From Pegea sp. RAD2-039 (lineage: Eukaryota > Chordata > Thaliacea > Salpida > Salpidae), in NCBI GenBank assembly GCA_034620365.1, contig JAQGEQ010000192.1, positions 3,281,001 through 3,345,000 on the forward strand: a DNA stretch of 64,000 nucleotides, read 5' to 3'. This document shows positions 1 through 14,500 of the stretch, one piece after another. The notes beneath the pieces were generated by a model. The model was not told the DNA's origin. It searched no databases and saw only the letters and a program-made list of their open reading frames with translations. Position numbers and translations under genes: made by a program. Position 1 is the stretch's first letter; every line of letters starts with the position of its first letter.

Positions 1-1
1 A

Positions 2-3000
2 GATGAGGCAGAAAGTCTGGAATTAAAAGCTACAAATTTAAAAACCGATTCTTTTGATGTCAACTGGTTGGTAGAAAATAGTGAGGATATTTCACGATAT
101 TTTATAAAATATTATGAAACGGAGAAACCGAATGAGAATGTAAGCTACTAGTTTTTAGATATAAGTAAAACTGTTTCTCTTCACTTCCAAGACGTTATAG
201 AATTCTATTTATTCTAATTAGATGGAGCCAATACCAGTTCATCCAACAGCAACACATAAAACATTTTACAATCTGATGCCTAACACCACTTATACTGTTG
301 ATGTAGCACCGGTTTATGGTTTTGAAGTTGGTGCATCAACTGTTATTGAAGTAACCACAGGTAATGATGATGCGAACAAATAACTATTGTGCGGTTTGAA
401 TGTATCTTTGAAGTCTTGTATCAAGATTTTTTTAAGACAACACTGAGACTTCATTGTATATGATTGACTTAAAGATGAAATTTATCTAATAACATGAAAA
501 AACATTTTTTAACTTTCTTTCTATTTACTACATTTTTCTTTATAATAGAAATATTTTTAAACCTCAATTTTGTAATGAGAAAATGAAATCTACTCTAAAT
601 TTGTTTTTCTAACTTATGATAATGTATTACAGCTTCCTTATCACCAACTGAACTGACAGTTGCAAATGTGACAACTTATTCAATACTTGCTAAATGGACC
701 ATCAATGAACACCTTGCCAAGCACATCACTGGTTATTTACTTCGCTATTACTCCACAAATGACCAAAACATGGTGCGTAAAATGTGATTTTCTTGAAGAA
801 ACTATTTTTGAATAAAATAATAGCTTTATGCTGATAGATTAAAAAGCTGTACGCCGACTAATTTCTTTTAGAAAGTGAAAATTAATATATCGATTGAAAA
901 TTGTTCCTTGTAATAAATATGAGACTATTTTTCAAGTAAATAAAAATTATAAAGTATTTATAATTCTACAGCCTGAAGAAATAGAAGTTTCTAAAAACAC
1001 TCGAGAAACTAATCTGGAAAACCTTCAACCTAATACAGAATACACAATAATTCTCATTCCAATGTTTGATGAAGTTCCTGGAGAAGAACTGAAAGCAGTT
1101 GGATTTACGCTTCCTTCTGGTTAGCATTCAATCAAAAAAGTTTATTATTCTACAAACTTTACTTAAATACTATTATAGAAGGGAGTGACATAAAAATTGC
1201 AAATCTGAAAGTTACAAATGTTACAATGACATCTGCATATGTGAGCTGGGAAATAGAAAATACAAATGATTACGACGCTGAAGTCTTGTACTACTTCTTC
1301 ACGTTGAGTGATGATGAAGTTGAACTGATTAGTAGTGAAACTTCAGGTAAGTAATCGTTTAAAACCTTATCTTATCTCATTGTTTTCCATAACAATCATC
1401 TATTGATAGACTTTTGCTTTTACAATTACTCTAAATTTGATTTATTTGACAGAAACCTCATATGAGCTGAATGATCTAGACCCAGAAACTTTTTATTCTG
1501 TTTCGGTTGCTGTGCAAACCACTAAAGGCTTGGTAACACCAGCTAACCAGCAGTTTACTACCAGTAAATAAATTTTTTTGGTGTTTTTTTTATATCATAT
1601 ATTTACTTTGATAAACCAAAAACCTCAAGAGAACAGCTGAGCGTAAAAAATATTTCTCAAATAGTAATAAGAAACATTAAACAGCTTTAAATCTTTTACA
1701 GAAAGCTTAAGTAAAATAATGATAGAAAAATTCAATTCAACAAGTGATTCAATTACTGTCGTATGGAATACTACTGACAGCAGTTTTCTAACTGAAATTG
1801 AAATGGAAGTACGAGTAGACAATGACGAAGAAGATGATGTTAGTTGTACAATTAACTTAAATAGATAAATTAACATTTAAGGCGTCAGTTTAGTTTTACT
1901 CAACAAAAATATTTCATAAAATTGCTCTTTAAGTTAATGTTATTCTAATTGTCTTTATTCAAAAGTTTATGAAAAAACAAACATTTTAACTTTTATGATT
2001 TAAACATTTTTGTAACAAAATGAGTTGATTGATTATTTTAAAATCGATTGAATCCAATCAACGTTAATCTTTTAATGATATTTTCATTTCAGTTTCTTTT
2101 GTCTTTCGATCTTTCGCCATCAGATTCAGAGTTTACTATTTACAATTTACAACCAGACACGCCTTATGAGGTTTCACTTATTCCTATTTATGGTGATTTC
2201 GAAGGGTATGCTATTAATCTTCCAATAACTACAAGTAAGTATCACTTTTAATACTAAACGATTGTCAAATCTAACTGTAAAAAATTAAAAAGAAATACTT
2301 AAACAGACAAATTTTATTATTTTACAGAGAAGCTGATTCCTAAAGTGGAAGACCTTGATGTAGCTAATGTATCCCATACATCAGCAGATTTACACTGGGA
2401 TTTAGTAGCTGGTGATTCATATGAAGAGGTAGAAAGACTTGATCTAATCATTACTGATGATGATCACAATAAAATTGAGAAACTTTCTTTGCATCCACAA
2501 GGTATTGAAAATATAACAAAATTAGAAATATATTTTTTTATCAGAAATAATTTTAATGCATTTTATTCAGAAACTTCTAAAACACTGGATAATTTAAATC
2601 CATCAAGATCTTATATAGTTAAAGTTGAAACAGTATTGAAAAATTCTCATTCCATGAAAATAATGTCAAATGAAGTACACTTTATTACTTGTAAGTATGA
2701 GAAGTTAATTTAACAAATGAGTTTTAAATATTAATAAATGTCAAAGTATCTCTTGGAGTAACCACTCTAGAAACTTTTTCTGCTTCTTCGGATCTACTTT
2801 ATGCAAAATGGACAACTGATAATACCGATGGCTTAACAGGATATCAATTAAAAGTGTATTCCTTTGACGAAAGTAACACTAAAACACTTGTAAAGGTTTG
2901 TAAATTCAACTTGTTGGCAATTGTGCTCAAGATACGTTTCTTTAACAAACTCAAATTGTATAAATTTTTCATCTTGCATTATTTAGATTTACTTAAGTAT

Positions 3001-6000
3001 TGATTTTGCTGATTTTTTGTCTGCAAAAAGCCTTGGAAAACTTGCAAAAGTTGCTAATAGAATTTATTTTGAAAGGAACAAATGTTTGATTCGGATATAT
3101 CTGATTACATGATTCCAAACCTCAATCCGGCATCTACTTATCAAGTTGAAGTTATTCCATATTTTGGCAAGATAAATGGAACTAGTGGAATTTCTATCGC
3201 AACAACAGGTTTGAAACTATTATTTATTACTTTTATAAATCTCATATAAAATCCTAGAAGACATCATAATAACTATGTTTTCTAATTTTGTTTGGCTTTC
3301 AATCAAATATTTTTGTAATCATTTTGTAATCATTTCCGATAAAGACTTAATAAGCAGAAATACCAAATCGTTCTTCAGGTAAACTCACCCCGAAGATCAC
3401 TAAAATACATCCACTAGAAATTTCTCAATTTGCTGCTGAGTTGGCATGGAATGTTGAAGAAATTGATGAACTATATGATCCGGTTGTTGAAACTATTTAC
3501 CATTTAAGAGAAGAAGGAAATACATCTGAGATTAAAGGATCAACAGAAGGTTGGTTTTTAGGCTAATTGTAGTAACTTTTTAAACTATAGTACCTAAGAT
3601 GTCATTAAAGATTTAATTAATAGTTTTTTAAATATAACAATCAAAAATTTTGCCTATTGATTTTCAAGATAGCTCATTAATTATCAACGACTTGAAGCCA
3701 TTTACTGAATATGAGTTTTCGGCTTACCTAAAAACAGAAAGTAATGAGTCACAAGCAGAAACAATTACGTTCAAAACAAGTATTTTGTTTCTAATTTTTA
3801 TAAACATTATTTTTTTCTTGAATTTTTTTATTTAAAAATTCAGTAATCTTAAACATTTATGAACTCATGTATAAATTTATCACAAATTTACTCTTCTATT
3901 GTACAGTGGATGTAGGAGAAATACAATTGAAGTTGGTTGAACCAACTTTAGACTCGTTAACTTTGAACTGGGACTATAATGATACAAGTATCACTTCTTT
4001 AGAAGTCTCATATTATCCACAACCTAGCAACAACAGCAAGTTAGAGAAATTAGAAACGGTATTTATATAAGTTAATTCTTTTTAAAGTTTCAGTTTACAG
4101 CACATAAAAAAGTTGTAGATTATTCATAAATTTTATCGGTATATTGCAACTCTGATTTCAACAAAAACTGAATCAGACCGATGATAATTGTTAATATTTG
4201 ATGTAATCCTGAAAAGTAACTTGAACATATTTAATGTTCAATTTTAAAATTTATAGAAGGAGCAAACAATCATGTTATCTGATGATGCGAATAGCTATAC
4301 TTTAAGTGATTTAGAACCAAGCACAAGTTATTCAGTTGTAGTGAAACCAATACATGGTTCTCATATTGGCAAATCAGCAACTGCAACTTTGTCTACAGGT
4401 TATTTTCATTTCCAGTATAATTTTCTGACCGTTTTTACAAATTAGAGAATAATATTAATTATTTAAAAGTGTCTGTTGCATAAAGATTTGCTTATTTTCA
4501 GAAAAACGTAAACCAAAATTGAGAAATATACTTATCAATGATGTAACTCCTTATTCCGGAGAAGTATCTTGGGATGTTGAACCAGTTGACTCTACATATG
4601 CTCCTTTGAAATATTATATCATAAGCTTGACATCAAAAGATGTCGAAAAAAAAGAAATTTCAAGCTTTACTCGAACAAAAGGTATTTATTATTTATACTA
4701 TTCTTTTAACTGGTGTCTTTGAGTATTCAAACTCAGTTGAATTATTTAGCTGCTTACAATTAGAATATAATGAAACATCTTGAATGATTTGATAGAAACC
4801 AAACATGTTTTCACAAATTTGAAACCAAACACCGAATATGAAATTAGTGTTGTTGCGATGCTAGAAAGAAATCAGTCATCAAATACAGAAACAAACATCT
4901 TTAAAACTAGTGAGAATTCAAGTTAAAAAGTTTTCTTTTTATCTTAATTTTATTCCATCATTCAGGATCTCTTTCTCAGCCAATCTTGTCTCTTAATGAT
5001 TCTCAATTAAACTCGTTGAGTGCTGCTTGGCGAATCCCAGATAATGCTGGGATTACAGGATATACTCTAAAGTATTATCCAATCTCAAAAAAGAATCACT
5101 CAGTGTCAAACGTGAGATGTTCATGACTTAAATGAATCTTGTCAATTTCGTAGTTCTTTATTATAGTTAAGCTTTCAATTTATTTAAGGAAAAACTATTT
5201 CCGAATCCCTCTTATTTTATTTTCATTACGAATAATTCATTTTTTACTCGAAAAACAAAAATATTTTATTGAGGCTATAACTTCAATGAATGTCATCTGT
5301 TTTTTTCTTAATGAGAACTTTTAGAAATTTTCTAGCCTTGTAATACCTTTAGATTACAATGGAAACATTAAACCTTACACATTTGGACACTGAAGTGACC
5401 ATTAATCACCTTGAAGCTAATACGCTTTATGAATTTATTTTGACTACTATTTATGGAACTCAATTTGGACTGTTTGCCAAATCTCGCGAATCAACACGTA
5501 AATTGTATCTTTAAAATATATTTAAATAATTTATAAGCAAAGTAGTAAAGTAAATATAAGAGATATGTAAGTTGCCAATCGCACTAAGCTTTACTGATTG
5601 CTATTTTGACTACTTTTATCTATATCAAAAGATTATTATCGAAAGTTCAAACTTAAAAATCTTTTATTAAATTTTGAAACACTTTTATAATTCCACCTAT
5701 TTTCAATATAAAAATAAAAAAACAAATTTATTTGCAGAAAAGTATGTCCCATCAATTTCAAAGTTGGAGATAGACGATATAGAGGCTGATTCAGTAACAG
5801 CGAGGTGGCAAGTAGATGATCAAAACGAAGATTATCAACGAGTCCATGACTATGTAATTGAGTACTGGAAAATTGGTGCTGAAGAAAACAAAGAAAAGAT
5901 AAATGAAAGTCAGTGATCCTCTTGTCAAATTTTATAACAATTAACAACCAATGATTTGCTGCTGTATATGATTTAGTGCTAACCCTTCAGTGTTGTTTAA

Positions 6001-8547
6001 AATGGTAGAAACTTAAATTAAGAGTTAAATTATTGATGGTTTTTATCATCATAATTTCAAAAAGTACTTTAAAGATTGCAATCTCCCATACGTCCTCTTA
6101 TATCCCATATGTCCATCTCCTCTACGTCTTCATTCAAAATTAAGCCGCTCAGCAACTTTAATAACACTAAGTGGAGTAACAGCTTTTTTAATAGGGTATC
6201 CAAGGTTTCTCTTTTCGATTCCATCTTAACATTAAAATCTATCGCATATTTTCAAATTTTGTTTGAAAAACAAGAGTTAAGTAATTTCCTTGACAAATGA
6301 AATGTAACACTGCCAGTTTCTTCACTTTCTTCTCCTAATTGATTATATTAAACTTTTGATTAATAATTTACGTTTTACCTCTACGATGTTTCTATTATTT
6401 CTGTATTAACCCTAAATTGTGATAGCTAGGACCTTCCAATTATCTTTTTGCTCGTTTGGCTCTTGATCGCTATAAGAACTGTTGAATTTGTTACTTGTAG
6501 CCACGCGTTAAATAAATAAATCAATAACTTTTAAAGATATTTTTGTGGGTTTTTAATCAAAGTTTATTTTCTACAGATACAAGCCAGTCCATCCAAATTA
6601 CTGACCTTGAATCTTCAACGTTTTATCGGCTGGCAATTTATTTAGTCACTGATCAAAAACATCAATCAAAAGTAGTAGCAAAAACTTTTAAAACAAGTAA
6701 ACTAATAAACAAGTGTCAACAATAAATCACTGATGTTTGAACTCAAACAGATAAATTAAGGAGTGCCAACATCACATCAGTTGCTACTTCAGATGATTCT
6801 ATTTCTTTAACATTTAATGTTAGCCATGAAGATGAACTTGAGGACATTCACATCGAATACTGGAGTTCTGATGCTGAAAAATATGATGTAAATATTTGTT
6901 TCTTAGTTTTGACCTAGAAGATAAAGAAATAATTTTGCTTTTGATTTCATACAAACTATAGTAGCACTTATTGTTGAACTAAAAATTTTTGCCAGGATTT
7001 AACAATCGCGGAAAATGTTAGGCTTGTGAAACTTGAAAATCTCAATCCAGCAACTACTTACAAAATACGTCTTACTCCAAGATATAAACGCTATTCAAGC
7101 ACTACCACTGCGATACAAGCTTCTACAAGTAAATACAATTTCTTATAATGAAATTAATTCATCTTTAAAATATCCCATTTTATTAAAACTTGTTTATTGA
7201 TCAAAAATGCTTTTAAATTTAACTTGTTTGTCTATTGTACTTATCTCTTAATAATTATCTATTAGCTCTTAAGTGTACAGTCCAAATGTTACTGTCTCAG
7301 CTTATTTGATAATTTATGTTTTTGTTTCTAGAAAAATCTTTACCTGATATCAATAAACCTAAAATCATGGAGTTAAAACAAACTAGCGCGGTAATAACGT
7401 GGATGTTGAACAAAACTGGAGATAAATTTGCAAATTTGGAAAGCTTTGTAGTTAGATTGGTTGATGAAGATGATAATGAAGCTCTAACCTTCAACACTCA
7501 TGGTAAAACAAAATACAATCTTAAAGTTTTTAAATTTAAAACTGAAAGTTTCAATTAAATTTATCCTAATGCCACAATTTTTCTCTACAAAAGAAATGCA
7601 GTCTCCATTGGAAAATCTTAAACCTGGAAAGCAGTATACGGCTGAAGTTTACGGCACAAGCTTAGATAAAAGAAGAACAAAATCATCTTTTCAATCATTT
7701 ACTACTCGTTGGTTTTTCAAATTAGTTTAAGAATTGATATATTTTTTTCGAAAATCAGTCTATAATATCTTCTTTGCATGTTTATACAAACTATTCTAAG
7801 CTATAATCAAAAAAATCATTTATGTAGTTTAAGCTATGTAAATTTATTTTATCTCTATCAAAAAAATTTATCATCGTAGTAAAAATTAATTCATTTCAAA
7901 ACTAGGCTTTATTGAGTTTATTTTCTACAACTCTTATAATACATATTTAAAGCTCAAATTCATCACTATTTTCTGTGTAACAATTTATTATTAAAATTTT
8001 ATCAGCTTCATTTGGACATACATCTGTAAAGGTGACTAACATTACTGGAAGCTCATTTTATGTCAATTGGAAAACTGTAGATGCATTTGGTCTTTCTGGA
8101 CATGAAGTGAAAATTGCTAAAGTTATGGATTCTGACGAAAAAACGTTTCATCAAGTATTTTATGAATAACTTTTTTATTGTTAATAACAAATGTATAGTC
8201 TGTATAACTGTCATCTTCCTCATCTTTATAATCTTGAAATGATTTAAAAGATGTTTTAATTTCAAAAACTGCTACCAACAAGCGTAGCGAATATTTTCTG
8301 ACAATTTAAACCTAACATAAAATTGTTTATTCAAAATGATATAACATTTTTCTATAGCTTTTATTGTTTGTAAAATTTCAGAGCTTTACACAAATTCTAT
8401 TTAAGTTACAGAAGTATCAAGCATCAGTAGATTCACAAATGAAAAGGTTCAATAACTTAGACGCTGCAAGCAACTATCTTATTTCAGTAACTCCAATATT
8501 TTTTGGATCTATTGAAGGAAGGACCGTTCAGATGCCAGTTACAACAG
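2..8547 (+). other. FN3 gene exons 1-28 (modules 1-14)
   Basis: Exons: 2-139, 222-360, 633-772, 972-1119, 1179-1346, 1453-1563, 1702-1838, 2093-2234, 2328-2501, 2571-2690, 2747-2895, 3076-3208, 3379-3550, 3669-3779, 3907-4058, 4257-4398, 4502-4681, 4796-4909, 4966-5111, 5353-5497, 5738-5908, 6577-6696, 6751-6887, 6996-7128, 7332-7502, 7594-7707, 8006-8154, 8412-8547. Each module is one exon pair. Odd-numbered modules starting at exons 1, 3, 7, 11, 15, 19, 23 and 27 have a phase-0 internal intron; those starting at exons 5, 9, 13, 17, 21 and 25 have a phase-1 internal intron, with exon 13 one base out. The 668-base intron after exon 21 carries a dispersed repeat. Confidence 0.8.
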
Positions 8548-11500
8548 GTATAAATTAACACATCAGCGTTTAGATGAATACTAAAAGTATTTTATCAAAA
8601 CTTCATCTTCTCAGCCAAAAAGATACCGAATGTAAAAAATATTTTCTTTCACAACATCACACATACATCTTTCAATATGTCTTGGGATGTAGACAAAGGC
8701 TCAGAATATTCTACAGTTCAACAGTTCATTATTAGAGTATATAATGAAGGCTATGGAACTACACGTGATAATTACCGACCACAATCTTTTTATCTGTACT
8801 CTGATCACCCTGACTTTAAAAGTAAATCAAAATTTAATATTCCAAGCTCCACGAGCTTTATCAAAATTTTTCAGCCCAATCTCATGTTGTTCAAGACCTT
8901 CCCCCCTCTTTAAACTATTCAATCACTTTACTTGCATTCACTGATGAAGGTTATACAAACTCATTAAAAGCTGATGTTGCCACAAGTAAGAGCAGAAAAC
9001 TATTCAAATGCTTATTTGAAATTATTCTACTTCTTTAAAGAATCTTACAGTAACATTAACTTTACTGTCACAAATCTTGAGCCAACATCAATGACAATCA
9101 AATGGCAACCGATTGGAGGTTCAGGATTAACCAGTTACATGGTAACCTTCTACCCAACAATCTGCCGCTCAAACAGAGCCTACAATATTTTGTGCTATAA
9201 GGTTGCTCTTAAACTAAACAATAAATTTTATCAGAAAAACCAAATTTCAATTTTAGATGGAAGAATTTGAAACTGTGGATCTTAACTCAGAAGTTATGAC
9301 TGTTGAGAACCTGACTCCTGGTGATGAGTACAGTGTCATAGTCAGACCGATGCATGGTAAACTACGAGGTCCTGAGTTTGAGTATCGACAAATACTACGT
9401 GAGCAAAAGTTGTATAAGAGTCTTCAAATGTTTGATTCGTTGATTATTCTCAGCAAAACGTCTGCCAAATATTACTAATTTGAAAGCTAGTAAGGTGGGA
9501 CATGAAACAGTTTTGTTTACTTGGGATGTTGTTGGAGGTGGAGATGAGTTCTTAGAAGTTGATGACTACAAAATCAGAGTCATGAATGTCTCGGATCCTA
9601 AAAAGAGTTATCAAGATTTTTTTGCCAGTAAGAGTATGAATCATAAACTGAAAAAAGTTTATTCAAACGTGTAGATAAAATGATGTCAAATTTTTAATTG
9701 CAGTAAGAGCTGCATAAAACTGAAAAAAAGACATTTATTTCAATTTTGTGCTAGCTACAAATGATAATGTCAAACGAAATAAATTTAATAAGTAATTTTA
9801 GTAATTGCACAATTATTGATGTCGGCTACTAATTATTTTTTAGATGGAAGGTATACCAAATATGAGTTGAAAAACTTGCAAAATGCTACAGAATATTTAG
9901 TGACTCTGCAAGGCAGATCAGAAGAAAGAAATTTAACTTTACTGACTTCTACCTTTGTTACAAGTATCTACTAAATAATATATATACAACAAAACTCATA
10001 ATATAAATGACTTTTAACAAATACTTGAAACATTAAAGTAGTTTTTTCATCAAGAAACTTCTTTATGATACGATTTTGATTTCCTATCTAGAGGCTATGG
10101 GAGTTTTAGTCATGAATTTGACTGAAATAACAAATTCATCTATGAAATTAAATTGGAAAATCAGTGGAGATAAAGAACTTTCTTCTTATAAACTTAAGTA
10201 CAGTAGTGTTCAAAATGGTTCATCTGATGACAGGTCTCAAGTATATTGGGTAAGTTATAATTTTTCATAAAAACGTATCTAATCATAGATTACTCAAATT
10301 CCTCTTTTTTTGTTGAATAAGACGGAACAAATAATTTCGGACACAAGCAAAACCAGCATTGATATAAATGGCCTAAGACCAGGAACTACTTATTCTGTGA
10401 GCTTAACTCCAATATATTTTGATCGATCTAAAGGAAAAACGATCACACAAACAGCAGCAACAAGTCAGCCTAGCTAGTTCAATCATAAATACTAGAAACA
10501 GTTCTTTTTGTTCAGTAAAACTTCAGCCACAAGTAACTGACTTGCGGGTGGTTCATGCAAATTTGACGTCCGCCTTGTTAGACTGGCAAATGGAAGACAC
10601 TTCTCAAGATTATGATGAAGTTATTCATTATGAAGTCTTCGTCCAAAAGCACCTTGATGAGAAAGAAGATGTTCCAATCTTCTTTAATATCACTCATGGT
10701 TAGTCAATAAGAATTAAAAACGTAAAACTAAGTTTCATACAGAACAGAGGGTTTATATAAAAGTGTTGCAAAACTGTGAATTTGTAATTAAAACTATTAA
10801 AAGTTTAATGAACTTTCAGGTAATAAAAATCTTTTGTCTTTCCACTATAATTCAACTTAAGTAGAGCGATTATCTTACAGAAAAAGTATAAATTTGTGTA
10901 AACACATCTGAAGTTTTTTGAGATATCAATTTTATTTCTTAACTAAATTACATCTTTTCATGGCAACAAAAATCTTTGAAATAAAATAGTTAAAATTGAA
11001 TAATTAAATCGTACTTTTAAGCAATTAAAACTCTAACTTGGTATCATAAAAGATGATTGTAATGTTTCAGGAACAAGTTACTTAGTGAAAAACCTCCAAC
11101 CAAACACTACATACATGGCCTTAGTGAATGCGATTTCAGTTTCTTCGAATTCTTCAAAGCCAGTCACTGTTACATTCAATACAGGTATAAAATGATTTTC
11201 AGTTTCCAAGCTTTTTAACTAGATTCAAGTTTTTTGTCTAATAATGATCAGATCATTTTATTCGAATGGAGTATTTTTATAAAAAACGTTTAAGTTTAAA
11301 TTGAAATGTTTTTATTTAGAATCAAATTTTCCCATTTTTCAATAAATCCTTCCTTTTCTAAAATACAATTTTTTCTTGATTTTCTGCAATGTTTCTTGTA
11401 TGAACAGATATACAAGAGAACCTAAAAAATATTTCATTTTAAGAAACTTAATGAAAGTAACCTACAGACTGGTTTTTCTAGCCAAAAACATTTTAGGTGT

Positions 11501-14500
11501 TTAAATTTTAATCTAAATTTTTATTTTAGTTTTCGAATTTTTGCAGGAATAATTGGCTCAACAAATATTCAAGTTTTATTCCAACGACACTCATCAGTAC
11601 GTTTAGCGTGGACTCGAGCCCCTGGGTCATATTTGAGTGGATACAAGTTGGAAGTCAAACTTGATGACAAAAATGAAACTCGTGTTGAAGTAAATCTTTC
11701 TTTATCATTTAAACCTTATAAACAACTTGAATACTTAAAGTTTGTTATTCAATTATGTTGTTTGAAATTTTAATGTTTTTTCAGGTCTATACAGTCCCTG
11801 AAAATGAGATCAGTTATTTGATTCAAAACTTGAAACCAAATACAAAATATATAGTAGAAATCACTCCAATCTATTCGTGGTTAGAAGGAAAAACTGCAAG
11901 AAAAAATATCTTTACAAGTAAGATAAAATGTTTGAGTTGGTATACATAGTCTTTTCTACAATCGTGTCTCAGTAATTAAAAGTATTGAGGTCTTGTATAT
12001 AGAAAATTTTCATTTACTAGTTAAAAACAGATAATGCTTCTCTGTAATCATGTAGATAAATATCTAACTTTAAAAGCAATAACTTAACTTGAATGTTTTG
12101 TTTTCTGCACAAGTTCAACCATAAAAGTAGTTTGTATTTTTGAGAATCGTGTATCTACCATTGATATATCACAACTTAAACTCAACGCATTAAAAACAGT
12201 TGTTTAAACTTTATAACGCAAAATATTTGAAGCTACTTTCTTTAATCATCCAAATTTCTAATAGTATCAATTATTATTTTAATACTCTGAAAATTAAGAT
12301 ATTTTTAAAACAAAACAAAGTGATGATAATATACTATGAAGCGTGTAAAAGAAGTTTGTTATAAGCCACCTAAAACTGATATATTTTTATTGAAGTACAT
12401 TAGTGCTACAAAACATAAAAATTGCAAATTTTCAAAATAAAAGCAATTTTTTTCAAATGCAGCTAAAGTTCCAGTTAGAGTAGAAAAACTAAGGGTTGGA
12501 GCAAACGGTTACAAGCTAGCTGTCTTGAAATGGAACATTAATGCCCCTGAAGGTTTTATGGACAAGAAAGATTATACTTTTAAACTTCATATCGATGAGA
12601 AAAGCCTAGCTCCAGGAGATCTACAATATGTATTGGTTAAAGGTAAACTTGTTTTTAAACATTTACGAGCTTATAAAAAAACACATTCAGATAAACTCAT
12701 TTAAATTTTAATTATTTTTCAAAAGGTCAATTGAATTATACATTTGAAAATCTTCAGCCCGATACATCGTACACAGTTTTCCTTAATGCAATAGATTCTA
12801 ATGATGATTCTGTTGTTATTGATCATACTTTCACTACCAGTGAGAAAATTTTGTTAAACTTTTTTGTTAAAAATTAAAACTGATTTTTATAGAAAGCATG
12901 GGTTACTTTGATGTAAGCACACTAAACGTTAGTAGTAGCGAAATATTTTTCTCCTGGAGAGTTAGCTCCCTTAATTTAGATGATCTCAAGGGGATTACTG
13001 TCACATACAACAAAATAGGAAGTGCTGAGGTTAGAACTTTCTTGTTTTATGGTTATTGCAATTCATTAGTAAAGCAATTATAAGTTCGGATGTTATAAGC
13101 TCAACTAAAAGCTCATCATGAGGTTGTATAATTTTACAGAAAAATGTATTACATGTTGCTCCAAGCTTGAATCCTTTCAAAGTAGAAGGACTGACACCAG
13201 GAACAACTTATGAGTTTAAATTTACTCAGGAACTTTTCGATTTATATAAAAATACAACAGGAAATACATTTCAACTACAAGAAGCAACAAGTATGATGTT
13301 TTCTAAACTCATATTACATAACTGAACAATGAATTAAACTTCCTTTATAATCAAATAAAAATTCAGATCGACTTCTACCTACTCTTCAAAACATAACTAT
13401 AAATGAGATCACACAAACATCAGCAATTGTGAAGTGGTTGATGGAAGATGAAATTACCCCCTACATTGATGGCTATTTTTTCGTTGTGACATTAGAAGTG
13501 GCTGAAACTGATGAAGTAGTAAAAATATTTCAACATTATTCAGGTAATTGTATGACAACTAAAATGTGTAATGGCTATGATATGAATAGAAGTATGGTGC
13601 AGGTCTTAGATAAATAATTTGTTTTACAGAAAAATATGTTTTGACGGGTCTTTGGCCAAACACAACTTATCAATTAAGTGTTAGTGTTGTTTCAATGGTT
13701 GGTGAATTAAAGAAATTCTCAAGACTTTTTACAACTGGTGAGGAATACACAAATAACACATTAATACTTAAATAACACATTTCGAATTATTTCGTTTATA
13801 TAGAACCAGCTGATGCAATACAACTACATTTAATTAATTCAACGAAATACTCAATTACTGCACGATGGGAAATGTCGGAAGGTTTGAAAGCCTCTGAATA
13901 TGAGCTTCAATACGTTCATGTTCCGGAAAACACTGATGCCAACTATGATATTGATCAAGATGATCAAGTAAGAAAAACATTTGTAATTTATTTATTTTAT
14001 AAAACTAATAACCAAATTATTTGAAATTATTTTTTGTTGAACTGGATTATAATTTTATGACAATTAAAACATACTTTTTATATCAATTATCAAAATTCGT
14101 TCAGTTTATTGGCTTACGACTTCCGGGTGAAAGAAACGAGTTTACAATCAATGATTTGATGCCTGGTACAACATATTTCGTGAAAGTCCTTCCACTTTTT
14201 TCGTCATTGCGTGGAGCCTCCAGCTCTGGCGTTGCCTCGACATGTAAGCTGTTTAAGAAAGTGCTCAAGCCTCCAATAAAACTTTCACACTCAAACTTTT
14301 CTGCTTATGTTGTAACAGTAAAAGCTTTCCCGACCGTTCAAAACCTGAGAAGCGAGAATATTGGTCTGTATAAAGCTTTAGTAGAATGGAATACTAACTC
14401 TGAAAGAGCTGATGTAGCTAAAGTTGATCACTATTTATTAAATCTTACTTCTGATGAGGGCCGCTCTTTTCAGCTATTTAAGGCTCGAGGTAAAATATTT

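Noticed and set aside
1625..1876. Minus-strand 83-codon frame
   Set aside because: It is antisense to FN3 exon 7, whose phase and FN3 features fit the plus-strand gene.
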